DNA of 29,286 nt from Ruminococcaceae bacterium UBA1730. Lineage in GTDB: Bacteria > Bacillota > Clostridia > Oscillospirales > Acutalibacteraceae. This document shows, piece by piece, positions 8,348 to 16,405 of the stretch (positions are counted from its first letter, which is position 1; the number at the start of each line of letters is the position of its first letter). The position numbers and the translations under genes are program-made. Where the stretch lies: positions 1-29,286 of the forward strand of contig DCII01000048.1 of assembly GCA_002315935.1 (NCBI GenBank), in the 5' to 3' direction. A model generated the notes under the pieces. It was not told the origin of the DNA and did not search any database. It saw nothing but the letters and a program-made list of their open reading frames with translations.

Positions 8348-9376
8348 ATGAAAAAAAGATTTATCTCATTTGCATTGACATTTGTTATATTGTGTTTCAG
8401 CTTCGTCTTGCCCGTTTCTGCGGTGCAGGACTGTTCCTTGCATCTTATCTGCAAATATAATGACACGCCGATTGCGAGTGCCAAGGCAAGCATTTATCGC
8501 ATTGCAGATTACAGAGGCGGAAACAATCTTCAGCTTCTTGATAAGTTTGCCGAGCACAGCATTGCGGTTGATGTTTCAACCTCAGAAAAGCTTGACACAA
8601 CTGCTTTTTCCGTTTATACTGCAATTAAAAAGGACGGAATTGAAGCTGAAAAATCATCTTCCTCCGATGAAAACGGAAAAATTAATTTTTCGGAGCTTGA
8701 CAGGGGTTATTACCTTGTTGAAATTGACAGAATTGATAATCCTGACGGTTCATCCTATTCCTTTGCTCCGTTTATTATTGTTCTTCCCGAATTTAATGAC
8801 ACAGCAGGCAAATCATCGGCTGATGTTACGGCTTATCCGAAAGCGTCATATAACAAGTCTGAAGAAACAATTGATATTTCCGTTGTTATCATATGGAATG
8901 ATGACGGCATGGAGGATGAAAGACCAAACAACATAAAGATTAATCTTCTCTGCGATGGTTTAGTTGCGGACAGTGTTATTCTGAACGATGAAAACAATTG
9001 GAAATATGAATGGAAAAACAAGGATGCAAGCCATAAGTGGCTTGTTGTTGAGGAATCCTGCCCCGACGGTTATTCTATTGTTGAAAAAGAAGAGCCGGTT
9101 CATCATTTCGAAATAATCCATGCTCCTCAAACCGAAACCGCAGGTCCGGTTGCCGGCGGAACAGCTCCTTATACCGAAAAGGTTACGATGGTTCCTTATT
9201 CAAAGCACGCAAGGAATGAATCTCCTGCCGAAAATGTAAAAGAAGTCAGAGAAACACCGACAAAAGTCGAATTGCCCATGACAGGACAGTTCTGGTGGCC
9301 TGTTCCCGTTCTATTTGCAATAGGATTTATTATTATCATAACAGGTGTTTCGTTACGAAGAAAAAATGAAGAATAA
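8348..9376 (+). CDS. LPMTG-anchored minor/basal pilin with Cna-B domain
   Basis: A secreted pilin-like protein of 342 aa. The signal peptide is 1-25 (PVSA/VQ). A pilin N-domain spans about 28-160 and ends in TAYPK (162-166), a YPK-like pilin motif with candidate lysine K165. A Cna-B domain follows at about 176-258 (WNDDGMEDERP start, E-box WLVVEESCPDGY). A linker leads to LPMTG at 309-313, a hydrophobic helix and an RRKNEE tail. Its size and position between the two sortases fit a basal pilin that ends polymerisation and tethers the fibre to the wall. ATG 8348 has GGTGA 5 nt upstream; the longer GTG frame from 8288 lies inside the sortase gene and is unlikely. Confidence 0.9.
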   Translation: MKKRFISFALTFVILCFSFVLPVSAVQDCSLHLICKYNDTPIASAKASIYRIADYRGGNNLQLLDKFAEHSIAVDVSTSEKLDTTAFSVYTAIKKDGIEAEKSSSSDENGKINFSELDRGYYLVEIDRIDNPDGSSYSFAPFIIVLPEFNDTAGKSSADVTAYPKASYNKSEETIDISVVIIWNDDGMEDERPNNIKINLLCDGLVADSVILNDENNWKYEWKNKDASHKWLVVEESCPDGYSIVEKEEPVHHFEIIHAPQTETAGPVAGGTAPYTEKVTMVPYSKHARNESPAENVKEVRETPTKVELPMTGQFWWPVPVLFAIGFIIIITGVSLRRKNEE

Positions 9377-9953
9377 TACAAAAATCAGCAATATTTTAAT
9401 TGCGGTGGGAACATTTTTTATCGTTTCCGCCGTGATTTGTTTTGTCTATAACTTTACGCAGGATAAAAATGCAGATAATTTTTCCGGAGAAATCGTTTCA
9501 GAGCTGACGAATGAAATACCTTCCCATGAAGAAAACTGGAAGGTTTATCCCTTTATGGATATGCCTGAAAAAGAAATAAAAGGCGTAAAGTGCATTGCTA
9601 TTCTGGATATTCCTGCTCTTGATTTGTCTTTGCCCGTTTCATCAGTCTGGACGGATGAAAATTTAAAAATAATGCCGTGCAGATATTCGGGAAGCGTTTA
9701 TTCAGATGATATTGTAATTGCAGGTCATAATTACAGAGCACATTTCGGCAGAATAAACAGACTCAAGCAGGGTGATGAAATTACAATAACCGACATGGAC
9801 GGCAATATTTTTCGATATGAAGTTGATGTTATTGATATTCTCGAACCGACTGACATTGAAGAAATGAAATCCGGCAACTGGGATTTGACATTTTTTACCT
9901 GCAACTTTTCACGCTCCCACCGTGTAACAGTCAGATGTTTAAAAGCTGATTAA
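9366..9953 (+). CDS. Second sortase of the pilus operon
   Basis: A sortase-fold membrane protein of 195 aa with one N-terminal membrane helix (about 8-29) and no C-terminal helix, so not class C. Catalytic residues are H121 (AGHNYRAHFG), C179 (LTFFTCNF) and R186 (RSHRVTV). The subclass is uncertain: the FFTCNF context differs from the usual TLxTC of classes A, C and D. Its ATG overlaps the end of the basal pilin gene by 11 bp, which suggests coupled translation. The division of labour may be polymerisation by the first sortase and wall anchoring of the LPMTG pilin by this one (inference). It ends the operon and is followed by a terminator hairpin. Confidence 0.9.
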   Translation: MKNNTKISNILIAVGTFFIVSAVICFVYNFTQDKNADNFSGEIVSELTNEIPSHEENWKVYPFMDMPEKEIKGVKCIAILDIPALDLSLPVSSVWTDENLKIMPCRYSGSVYSDDIVIAGHNYRAHFGRINRLKQGDEITITDMDGNIFRYEVDVIDILEPTDIEEMKSGNWDLTFFTCNFSRSHRVTVRCLKAD

Positions 9954-10004
9954 AGCATAAAACGGATTTTTCAACTTCATAATTCTGAAATCTAATAAAA
10001 TAAG

Positions 10005-10049
10005 AAAGTCACTGGTCAAGCATTTTTGTGTTCGACCGGTGACTTTTTT
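10005..10049. terminator. Bidirectional terminator between pilus operon and GH operon
   Basis: Stem AAAGTCACTGGTC (10005-10017) pairs with GACCGGTGACTTT (10034-10046) with one G-U pair; TTTTTT follows on the plus strand. On the minus strand the hairpin is followed by TTTCTTATTTTATT. It sits between two convergent operons. Confidence 0.85.
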
Positions 10050-10059
10050 AATGAACTTA

Positions 10060-11889
10060 TTAATAAACAAATGTAAATCTTGAGCCGGGGGCAACATCGC
10101 CGTTCAAGTAGAAATCCATGATGTCACCATCAGTCTGCATATTATCTGAAAGCTTGAAATTGAAATGAACATTGTCTGCCGAAAGACCGAGTGCGGAGAG
10201 GGGAATGGTAACGGTCATACAATTTCCGTCAACCGAATATTCCGCAGAACCTGAATTTTCAAAATTCCAACCGCCTGTTGATTTTTCAATTTCAAGAGTA
10301 TTCTCGGTTGCATTTTCTCTGTTGACAATATATTCAAATCCTTCCCAGTTTGCGGAAACTCCGCTTGTGTCAGTATCAAAGAGAATTCTCATCCAGGCAT
10401 CATCGGTATATGGGGAAATGTCATTCTTGCAGTAAATTCTGAAATAAACATTCTTATTATCGTTTCTGACTTCTGCTTTTATAAAGTCATTTCTCATTGT
10501 GTTATTAACATAATGCGTTCCGACCCAGCCGTCACAATTGCGGTTATAGGTGCTGTTTTCGTAATGATAATATGTTTTTATTCCGTTTGATTCTTCGGTT
10601 GTTTCATCAATTCCCTTGAACCTTCTTATGTTGGCAACAAGCTGACTGTAATAATAGTCCTTCAATCGGCCTGCTGTCGGTTCAATATCACGGCTGTGTT
10701 CATCGCTGAATTGATCGGGGAAAGCGTTTTTCGTGCCTTCCCATTCAGAAAATCGTCCTGCTATCCATTCGTTCCAACCGTCAACAAAAATGAAATCGGG
10801 GTCACATTCAATTGCGTAATCCCACTGCTGTTGAAAATTGAGACCGTAGAAATCAGAATTTTCGATATTCTTATCAACGGTAACTGTTTTACCGCCGTAA
10901 TTATATGAATAGCTGAATTCACCGTGCGTGAAGCTTCTTCCCTGAACATTACCTTCGGCATTCTGTGCGGAAAGCTTGCCGTCTTTGGCGTTCTGAGCAA
11001 CGGAAACACACATCTGCTCAACTCTGCCGTTAAGAGAATATCCGTATTTCGCCTGCGGATAGTCACTGCACCAACCCCATGTTTTTGCAGAGAAAAATCT
11101 GTCGGGAGTGAAATATGACGGTTCATTCGTTCTGAAGGTAAAGAAATTCAGAATTTCTTTTTCAAGAGGGTCGGATTTATTCAATCCGTCCGAATGTGCC
11201 ATGATTATCGGCTTGCCGTCCCACATAAACCATAAGTCCTTGTATTTTCCCTGCGAATAAATCTCGTTATAGAGGTGCTTGAGCGAAACCGTTGTTGTTT
11301 TGACATCGTTTGAAAACGGGAGCATATACGCCATCTGAGGAACATTTACGCCGTCATTTTTTGCTTTTTCAAAAACTTCAAAGAGCTTGAGGCAGGCGTT
11401 ATCCCATGTTGCGGTATCGTTTGTGCAATCAAAGAATATTACATCAACACCTGCATCAGCAAGAAGCTCCGCATTCTTTCGGATAACATATTCATCAAGG
11501 TCAGAATAATATCCCCATATGGGTTCGTTCCAGAAAAACGGTCTGCCGTCGGGATAAAAGGATTCACTTTCCCATATCGGCGAATCGAAATCATAAAGAA
11601 TTTCCGGATGCTCCGCAAGAATTTCGGTTGCATTTTTCGGGGTCAATGATGAAGCGAAATTTGTGTGCCATGTCCAATAGAACATTCCGACAAACTTCTG
11701 ATTATTCTTTTCGCCGACCTCTGCCTTCATTGGAAGAGTTCTGCCCAGACCGTCAGTCATAGCCCATGTTTCGGGCTTCACAAGACCGTCATATGAATCG
11801 TTATTATTATTGTTGTTGCCGACTATTCCGGGAAATGCCGCAAACAAAGACATAATAAATGCAACAAAAGAAGCGATAATTCTTTTCAT
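10060..11889 (-). CDS. Secreted glycoside-hydrolase-like protein with C-terminal beta-sandwich domain
   Basis: A secreted protein of 609 aa: signal peptide 1-24, then an Asn run (25-30). The central region (about 65-425) reads like a TIM-barrel glycosidase, with FVGMFYWTWHTNF (66-78), GVDVIFFDCTND (147-158) and FVDGWNEWIAG (368-378). The WNEW box resembles GH99/WbsX- and GH71-like enzymes, but I cannot assign a CAZy family. Residues about 440-609 resemble a CBM9/DOMON-like carbohydrate-binding beta-sandwich (VYFRIYCKND, WMRILFDTDTSG, VTIPLSALGL). It starts 2 nt after the GH4 gene, with no clear ribosome binding site, so it is probably translationally coupled. An extracellular glycan-degrading enzyme is likely; the substrate is unknown. 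Confidence 0.75.
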   Translation of the reverse strand: MKRIIASFVAFIMSLFAAFPGIVGNNNNNNDSYDGLVKPETWAMTDGLGRTLPMKAEVGEKNNQKFVGMFYWTWHTNFASSLTPKNATEILAEHPEILYDFDSPIWESESFYPDGRPFFWNEPIWGYYSDLDEYVIRKNAELLADAGVDVIFFDCTNDTATWDNACLKLFEVFEKAKNDGVNVPQMAYMLPFSNDVKTTTVSLKHLYNEIYSQGKYKDLWFMWDGKPIIMAHSDGLNKSDPLEKEILNFFTFRTNEPSYFTPDRFFSAKTWGWCSDYPQAKYGYSLNGRVEQMCVSVAQNAKDGKLSAQNAEGNVQGRSFTHGEFSYSYNYGGKTVTVDKNIENSDFYGLNFQQQWDYAIECDPDFIFVDGWNEWIAGRFSEWEGTKNAFPDQFSDEHSRDIEPTAGRLKDYYYSQLVANIRRFKGIDETTEESNGIKTYYHYENSTYNRNCDGWVGTHYVNNTMRNDFIKAEVRNDNKNVYFRIYCKNDISPYTDDAWMRILFDTDTSGVSANWEGFEYIVNRENATENTLEIEKSTGGWNFENSGSAEYSVDGNCMTVTIPLSALGLSADNVHFNFKLSDNMQTDGDIMDFYLNGDVAPGSRFTFVY

Positions 11890-11891
11890 AA

Positions 11892-13220
11892 TTATTTATA
11901 TTCTGGCATAAAGCTACCATGAGCAACTATAAGCTCATCAACCATCTTCTTGATTGTGTCAATATCAAGCTCACTGCCGGTATGAGGGTCAAGCATTGCC
12001 GCCTGATAAATATGCTCTTTCTTTTTTGTTTTTGCAGCTTCAATGGTAAGAAGCTGAACATTGATATTGGTCATGTTCATTGCCGCACACTGAACGGGAA
12101 GAGCACCTACATGGCAAGGCTGAACGCCGTAACCATTAACAAGGCAGGGGACTTCAACGCAGGCTTCGGCAGGAAGATTTGTAATCAGATGGTCGGTGTT
12201 AAGAACATTGCCGCCAATCTGATAAGGCTTAGAAGTAACGATAGCTTCCATGATGTGAGAAGCATATTCCTTTGTGCGTTCATGAGTTTTAACTCCGTTT
12301 GCAACAAGCTCTTCATATTCCTTTTTCCAGCCTGCAATCTGATTTACGCAACGGCGGGGATATTCGTCAAGAGGAATGTTATATTTCTCTATAAGCTCGG
12401 GATACTTGCTCTTGATATAGAACATATTGTATTCCGAATTATGTTCGCTTGATTCTGTGCAGTAATAGCCGAAATTCTTAATGTATTCAAGGCGAACTTT
12501 ATTCCAGCATTCTTTATCGTCAAGCTTATAATTGTTTTTCTCAAGACGGGATTTGATTTCGGGATAAAGGTCATTTCCGTCCTTATCCTGAATTTTGAGA
12601 AGCCACGCCATATGGTTAATGCCTGCGATTAATTCTTTTCTGCCTTCAAGCTTATCCTGCATATCAACCTCGTTGAGAAGCGATTCACTGCATACCTGAA
12701 CAGAATGGCAGAGACCGACAGTTTTAACTCCGGTGTATCTCTGCATATATCCCGAAAGCATAGCCATGGGATTTGTGTAGTTGAGGAAAAGTGCATCGGG
12801 GCAGACCTCTTCCATATCACGGGCAAAGCCCTCAAGAACGGGGATTGTACGCAATGCACGCATGATTCCGCCGATTCCGAGAGTGTCGGCAATGGTCTGA
12901 CGAAGGCCGTATTTCTTCGGAACCTCAAAGTCGATTATAGTGCAGGGGTCATAAAGTCCAACCTGAATCGCATTAACAACAAAGGTTGCCCCACGAAGAG
13001 CTTCTTTGCGGTTTTCAACGCCGAGATAGCATTCTATTTTGCCGTAACCGCCCATTGTTTTACGCATTGCTTCAAGAATAACTCTGCTTTCTTCAAGCCT
13101 TGTGCCGTCGATGTCATAAAGTGCAAAAACAGAATCCCTGAGGGCTTCGGAGCACATACAGTCTCCGATAACGTTTCTTGCAAAAACGGTGCTTCCTGCA
13201 CCCATAAATGTAATTTTCAT
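11892..13220 (-). CDS. Glycoside hydrolase family 4 (NAD+/Mn-dependent, alpha-galactosidase-like)
   Basis: A cytoplasmic 442-aa GH4 enzyme. The family hydrolyses glycosides by an NAD+-dependent oxidation/elimination mechanism with a divalent metal. The Rossmann NAD-binding motif is GAGSTVF (7-13). LNYTNPMAM (146-154), the metal-ligand motif LCHSVQ with C171/H172, and GINHMAW with H203 are all present. The LCHSVQ form points to the alpha-galactosidase/alpha-glucuronidase branch over the 6-phospho-glycosidases (family knowledge; substrate not proven). AAAGGA precedes the ATG. It lies 20 bp after ddh and 2 bp before a secreted glycosidase, so it could process sugars released by that enzyme. Confidence 0.93.
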   Translation of the reverse strand: MKITFMGAGSTVFARNVIGDCMCSEALRDSVFALYDIDGTRLEESRVILEAMRKTMGGYGKIECYLGVENRKEALRGATFVVNAIQVGLYDPCTIIDFEVPKKYGLRQTIADTLGIGGIMRALRTIPVLEGFARDMEEVCPDALFLNYTNPMAMLSGYMQRYTGVKTVGLCHSVQVCSESLLNEVDMQDKLEGRKELIAGINHMAWLLKIQDKDGNDLYPEIKSRLEKNNYKLDDKECWNKVRLEYIKNFGYYCTESSEHNSEYNMFYIKSKYPELIEKYNIPLDEYPRRCVNQIAGWKKEYEELVANGVKTHERTKEYASHIMEAIVTSKPYQIGGNVLNTDHLITNLPAEACVEVPCLVNGYGVQPCHVGALPVQCAAMNMTNINVQLLTIEAAKTKKKEHIYQAAMLDPHTGSELDIDTIKKMVDELIVAHGSFMPEYK

Positions 13221-13240
13221 ATTAAAAAATCCTTTCTGAA

Positions 13241-14224
13241 TTATAATAAATGTGCTCTGATATAATCGCCATCTGCATCAATCAGCATTGACGGTGCAAT
13301 GTCAAATACGGTCTTGCATCCGAAATCGCCCGAAGCGTTCAGTTTATATGCCGCTCTTGCGTAGGAGGCAATAACGCTGCCTGTAAATTCAGGATTTGAT
13401 TCAAGCTTCAGACTGTATTCAATGGTATGCTTTGTTGTTTTGTCAAAACCTGTAAATCCGTTTCTTATAACATTTCCGCCGTGAGGAATTCCGGAATGAT
13501 TTGCCTTGAATTCTTCCATAGAAATAAAATTAACGGTTGTATCGTAATCCGCAAAATAATTCGGCATTGTTTTTATTTCATTTTCGATTCTGGCTTTGTC
13601 TGCACCGTCTTCCACAACAACATAGCATTCACGTGTATGCTTTTCTCTTGTTGTGAAATCGGGAGATTCTCCGTTGCGGACAGCCGCCATCGCTTTTTCA
13701 ACGGGAACGGTATACTGCTTTGCATCAATAACTCCTTCAATTCTTCTGATTGCATCCGAATGTCCCTGGCTGACGCCCTTGCCCCAGAAGGTGTAATCCT
13801 TTCCATTCGGCAGAATTGCATTCATATAAAGACGGTTAACCGAAAACATTCCCGGGTCCCATCCAACGGAAATAATTGCCGTTTTATTTGCTGCTTTTGC
13901 ATTCGAATTAACATTTGCAAAATGCTCGGGAATTCTTGCGTGAGTGTCAAAGCTGTCAATAACATTGAAATATTGAGCAATATAAGGAGTTGTTTCGGGA
14001 AGATCTGTTGCACTTCCGCCGCAATTGATAATAACATCAATTTCATCCTTATATTTTTCAATGTCATAGTAAGAAAGAGCTTTTGCGTCAGGCGTTTTAA
14101 TTTTTAAAGAGGAAGGGTCTCTCCTTGTAAAAACAGCAACAAGCTTCATATCTGAATTGTTCCAGACAGCGGCTTCAACACCTTTTCCGAGATTGCCGTA
14201 ACCGACAATTCCTATTTTTATCAT
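13241..14224 (-). CDS. ddh: meso-Diaminopimelate D-dehydrogenase
   Basis: A cytoplasmic NADPH-dependent enzyme (EC 1.4.1.16) that makes meso-diaminopimelate in one step from tetrahydrodipicolinate, ammonia and NADPH. It serves lysine and peptidoglycan synthesis. The length, 327 aa, matches the family (about 326). The Rossmann start is IGIVGYGNLGKG (4-15). Other hallmark segments are INCGGSATDLP (66-76), VIDSFDTHARIP, SVGWDPGMFS, and WGKGVSQGHSDA with the substrate-binding region. AGGAG lies just upstream of the ATG. It heads a leftward operon with two glycosidase genes, an unusual partnership. A strong promoter lies at 14287-14315. Confidence 0.96.
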   Translation of the reverse strand: MIKIGIVGYGNLGKGVEAAVWNNSDMKLVAVFTRRDPSSLKIKTPDAKALSYYDIEKYKDEIDVIINCGGSATDLPETTPYIAQYFNVIDSFDTHARIPEHFANVNSNAKAANKTAIISVGWDPGMFSVNRLYMNAILPNGKDYTFWGKGVSQGHSDAIRRIEGVIDAKQYTVPVEKAMAAVRNGESPDFTTREKHTRECYVVVEDGADKARIENEIKTMPNYFADYDTTVNFISMEEFKANHSGIPHGGNVIRNGFTGFDKTTKHTIEYSLKLESNPEFTGSVIASYARAAYKLNASGDFGCKTVFDIAPSMLIDADGDYIRAHLL

Positions 14225-14286
14225 GGTATCACTCCTGTAAAGAAAAATTGCGATATAAATAAGTTTTAATTACTTATACATTTCGA

Positions 14287-14315
14287 ATAATATCATAATG
14301 AGTTGATTTTTACAA
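14287..14315 (-). promoter_or_regulatory. Sigma-A promoter of the ddh operon
   Basis: On the minus strand: -35 TTGTAA (14310-14315), 17-bp spacer, -10 TATTAT (14287-14292) preceded by TGA (extended -10). It lies about 63 bp upstream of the ddh ATG. Confidence 0.75.
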
Positions 14316-14319
14316 GTGT

Positions 14320-14361
14320 TTCCTTAAAATTAAATATCAGTTCCTTAAAATTAAATTTCAG
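14320..14361. repeat. Tandem 21-bp direct repeat in the divergent ddh promoter region
   Basis: Two adjacent 21-bp units (14320-14340 and 14341-14361) begin TTCCTTAAAATTAAAT and end TCAG; they differ at one position (A versus T at unit base 17). The 21-bp period is two helical turns. The repeats lie just upstream of the ddh -35, a typical activator position, and upstream of the divergent gene at 14438. Confidence 0.8.
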
Positions 14362-14437
14362 TTAAGTTTCTATCTGTATACTTGAAACAGAAAATAGATT
14401 ATGTTAAACTTATTACAGAAATATGAAGGAGCTTAAA

Positions 14438-15580
14438 ATGAAATTTTTATACAGAATTGTTTCGGTTTTGATGGTTGCGGTTATTCTTTTTTACTGTGCA
14501 GGCTTGAATACATATGCGGTCCAAAACAGCGAAACATCTTATTTCCTATCCGAAAAAAATATAGTTTCAGCATCGAAAATGATGGATTTTCTGAAGCCTG
14601 CAATCTTTTTATATGAGTTGATTTTCGGAAGAAAATTCATTGATGTTGAGATTGATGATTCAAATGCTCTTGAGCTTTGCAATTATATTAAAGAAAATTC
14701 AGAGCTTGATATTGTCGGTATTCTTCAGAAAATCCCCGTTAAATCCAATGGACTTGAACTATTTTACAAGCTATCTGATACAGACACTACGGCAATAAGA
14801 AATTCAATTTATTCATTGAGGGACAAAGCGAACGCAAACAATAATTCCTCTCTCGCCCTTGTACTTTATATTTTCGGAGCATATATGTCAGTTATTGAAT
14901 CGGCAGAGGTTTATTCCGTACCGTATGGTGATGACGGCTCGAAGAGGATAGTTCTGAAAGTATATTTCATTGACGGAAATTTCGAAGAAATTCATACAGA
15001 CATATATCTTTCCGATGACGGTTACGCCTATGGCCCCGATGAGAAAGGAATTCAGCTTCTCGGATTTGAATGCTCTGTTTATGACCTTATGATTTATGCA
15101 ACGGTAAACTCGTGGATGCGTGATTTCGGATTTTGCTTTCTTTATGATTTGTTCAGCTACACAACTCCGTTTTATAATTACATAACCAGAAGATATAAGT
15201 TCGATTATGACGGAAAAGAATGGATGATTCAGGCATGGAAGGGGAATTATCTTTTCACAAACGGGGCAGAGGTTGGTATTTATAACCGTGAAGAGGGGAA
15301 TATAGGAACATTTTACAAATGCTATGACAGCCAAATGAATATGACCTTAAAGCTTTCGGCTGGCGATAATGTTATATTTGACATTCAGAAAGAGCATTGG
15401 TGGATTAACGGGTTCAAATTAAGTGAAAATCTATATGAGCCAAGCAGTCTTACTCTTGAATGTTCAATTGAATTTCCCGAAGACTCAATGGCACAGGCTT
15501 TTGCGGAATCTGTAAAAAATCAATATCGCAAAGATTCCTCTTACGAAATTCAAAACAATGTTGTTACGGTTATTTGGTAA
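14438..15580 (+). CDS. Secreted protein of unknown function
   Basis: A 380-aa exported protein. The signal peptide is about 1-27 (MKFLYRIVSVLMVAVILFY then NTYA). No domain is recognised. The mature part is rich in aromatic residues and acidic segments, with hydrophobic stretches (LCFLYDLFSY-like) that are too short or charged for clear membrane helices. There is no LPXTG motif or lipobox. ATG 14438 is chosen over ATG 14423 because AAGGAG (14426-14431) sits 6 nt before it and lies inside the longer frame. A weak TTGAAA-17-TAAACT promoter is possible at 14382-14410. No terminator is seen before the following MgtC gene, which has its own promoter. Confidence 0.8.
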   Translation: MKFLYRIVSVLMVAVILFYCAGLNTYAVQNSETSYFLSEKNIVSASKMMDFLKPAIFLYELIFGRKFIDVEIDDSNALELCNYIKENSELDIVGILQKIPVKSNGLELFYKLSDTDTTAIRNSIYSLRDKANANNNSSLALVLYIFGAYMSVIESAEVYSVPYGDDGSKRIVLKVYFIDGNFEEIHTDIYLSDDGYAYGPDEKGIQLLGFECSVYDLMIYATVNSWMRDFGFCFLYDLFSYTTPFYNYITRRYKFDYDGKEWMIQAWKGNYLFTNGAEVGIYNREEGNIGTFYKCYDSQMNMTLKLSAGDNVIFDIQKEHWWINGFKLSENLYEPSSLTLECSIEFPEDSMAQAFAESVKNQYRKDSSYEIQNNVVTVIW

Positions 15581-15613
15581 ATATCATTCTTGCCTTAACG
15601 GACACATTTTGTA

Positions 15614-15642
15614 TTGATTTTACGGAAGCTTTATGCTATTAT
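15614..15642 (+). promoter_or_regulatory. Promoter of the MgtC-family gene
   Basis: -35 TTGATT (15614-15619), 17-bp spacer, -10 TATTAT (15637-15642) preceded by TGC, an extended -10. It lies about 33 bp before the ATG at 15675. Confidence 0.75.
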
Positions 15643-15674
15643 ATTGAAAAGTTTGAAGAGGGGGATACCATATA

Positions 15675-16367
15675 ATGAAAGAAATCTTTTCGGATGTAAT
15701 CGCCGATTTCTCGGAAAATTCATTTTACATAATCAGAATGGTTCTTGCGGCACTCTGCGGAGCTATGATTGGACTTGAAAGGAGCAGAAGGCAAAAGGAT
15801 GCCGGCATAAGAACACATATGATTGTTGCTCTCGGTGCGGCTCTTTCGATTGTTGTTTCAAAATACGGATTCCTTGATATTGTTGTTGTTGACGGCATAA
15901 GTGCCGATGCTTCAAGAATCGCTTCAAATGTTATTACCGGAGTAGGTTTCCTCGGAGCAGGTGTTATTTTTGTTAAGGATGTTTCCATTAAAGGACTTAC
16001 AACCGCCGCAGGAATATGGGCTACTGCGGTAGTCGGTCTTGCAATAGGAGCGGGAATGTATACAATCGGAATAAGCGCTACTGTTCTGATGATTATTTTT
16101 CAGGTCATTCTTCATAAATTCTTCTCGGGTCTTGAAAACACAGTCAACGAATTCACAATTGTTATCAGAGAAAATCAGAGTACAATTGATTCATTCAAAA
16201 AAGCTCTCGCCGAAATTAACATCAGCTTTGAATCCTGCAAAATGAAAAGAAATGTTGACGGAACGGTTAAGCTTATTGTCACAATCAAAAAAGCAAGAAC
16301 AACATCCATGTCAGAGATAATTGAGCTTGCTCAGAAAAATCCGGATATAATTGAAGTTGAAATATGA
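15675..16367 (+). CDS. MgtC/SapB family membrane protein
   Basis: An inner-membrane protein of 230 aa in the MgtC/SapB family, which is linked to magnesium limitation and membrane-potential/ATPase control in other bacteria. The hydrophobic half (1-155) carries the conserved GLERSRRQKDAGIRTHM box and GVGFLGAGVIF...GLTTAAGIWATA...GLAIGAG segments. The C-terminal soluble part (about 160-230) is ACT-like in pattern. A GAGGGGG ribosome binding site lies about 10 nt before the ATG. It is a single gene with its own promoter, convergent with the next gene and separated from it by a hairpin. No magnesium riboswitch is visible in its short leader. Confidence 0.93.
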   Translation: MKEIFSDVIADFSENSFYIIRMVLAALCGAMIGLERSRRQKDAGIRTHMIVALGAALSIVVSKYGFLDIVVVDGISADASRIASNVITGVGFLGAGVIFVKDVSIKGLTTAAGIWATAVVGLAIGAGMYTIGISATVLMIIFQVILHKFFSGLENTVNEFTIVIRENQSTIDSFKKALAEINISFESCKMKRNVDGTVKLIVTIKKARTTSMSEIIELAQKNPDIIEVEI

Positions 16368-16370
16368 TTA

Positions 16371-16400
16371 AAGCTCCTTACTTTTTGCGGTAAGGAGCTT
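16371..16400. terminator. Hairpin between convergent genes, likely bidirectional terminator
   Basis: A perfect 11-bp stem AAGCTCCTTAC (16371-16381) / GTAAGGAGCTT (16390-16400) with an 8-nt loop. The T-tracts on either side are short (CTTCTTCG on plus, CTTTAATC on minus), so efficiency may be modest. Confidence 0.65.
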
Positions 16401-16405
16401 CTTCG

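Noticed and set aside
12705..13265. Long plus-strand open frame inside the GH4 gene
   Set aside because: It is a shadow of the GH4 coding sequence, with no start signal; the minus-strand protein has clear family motifs.
15581..15674. Magnesium riboswitch upstream of the MgtC-family gene
   Set aside because: The promoter lies only about 33 bp before the ATG, too short a leader for an M-box or similar structure.
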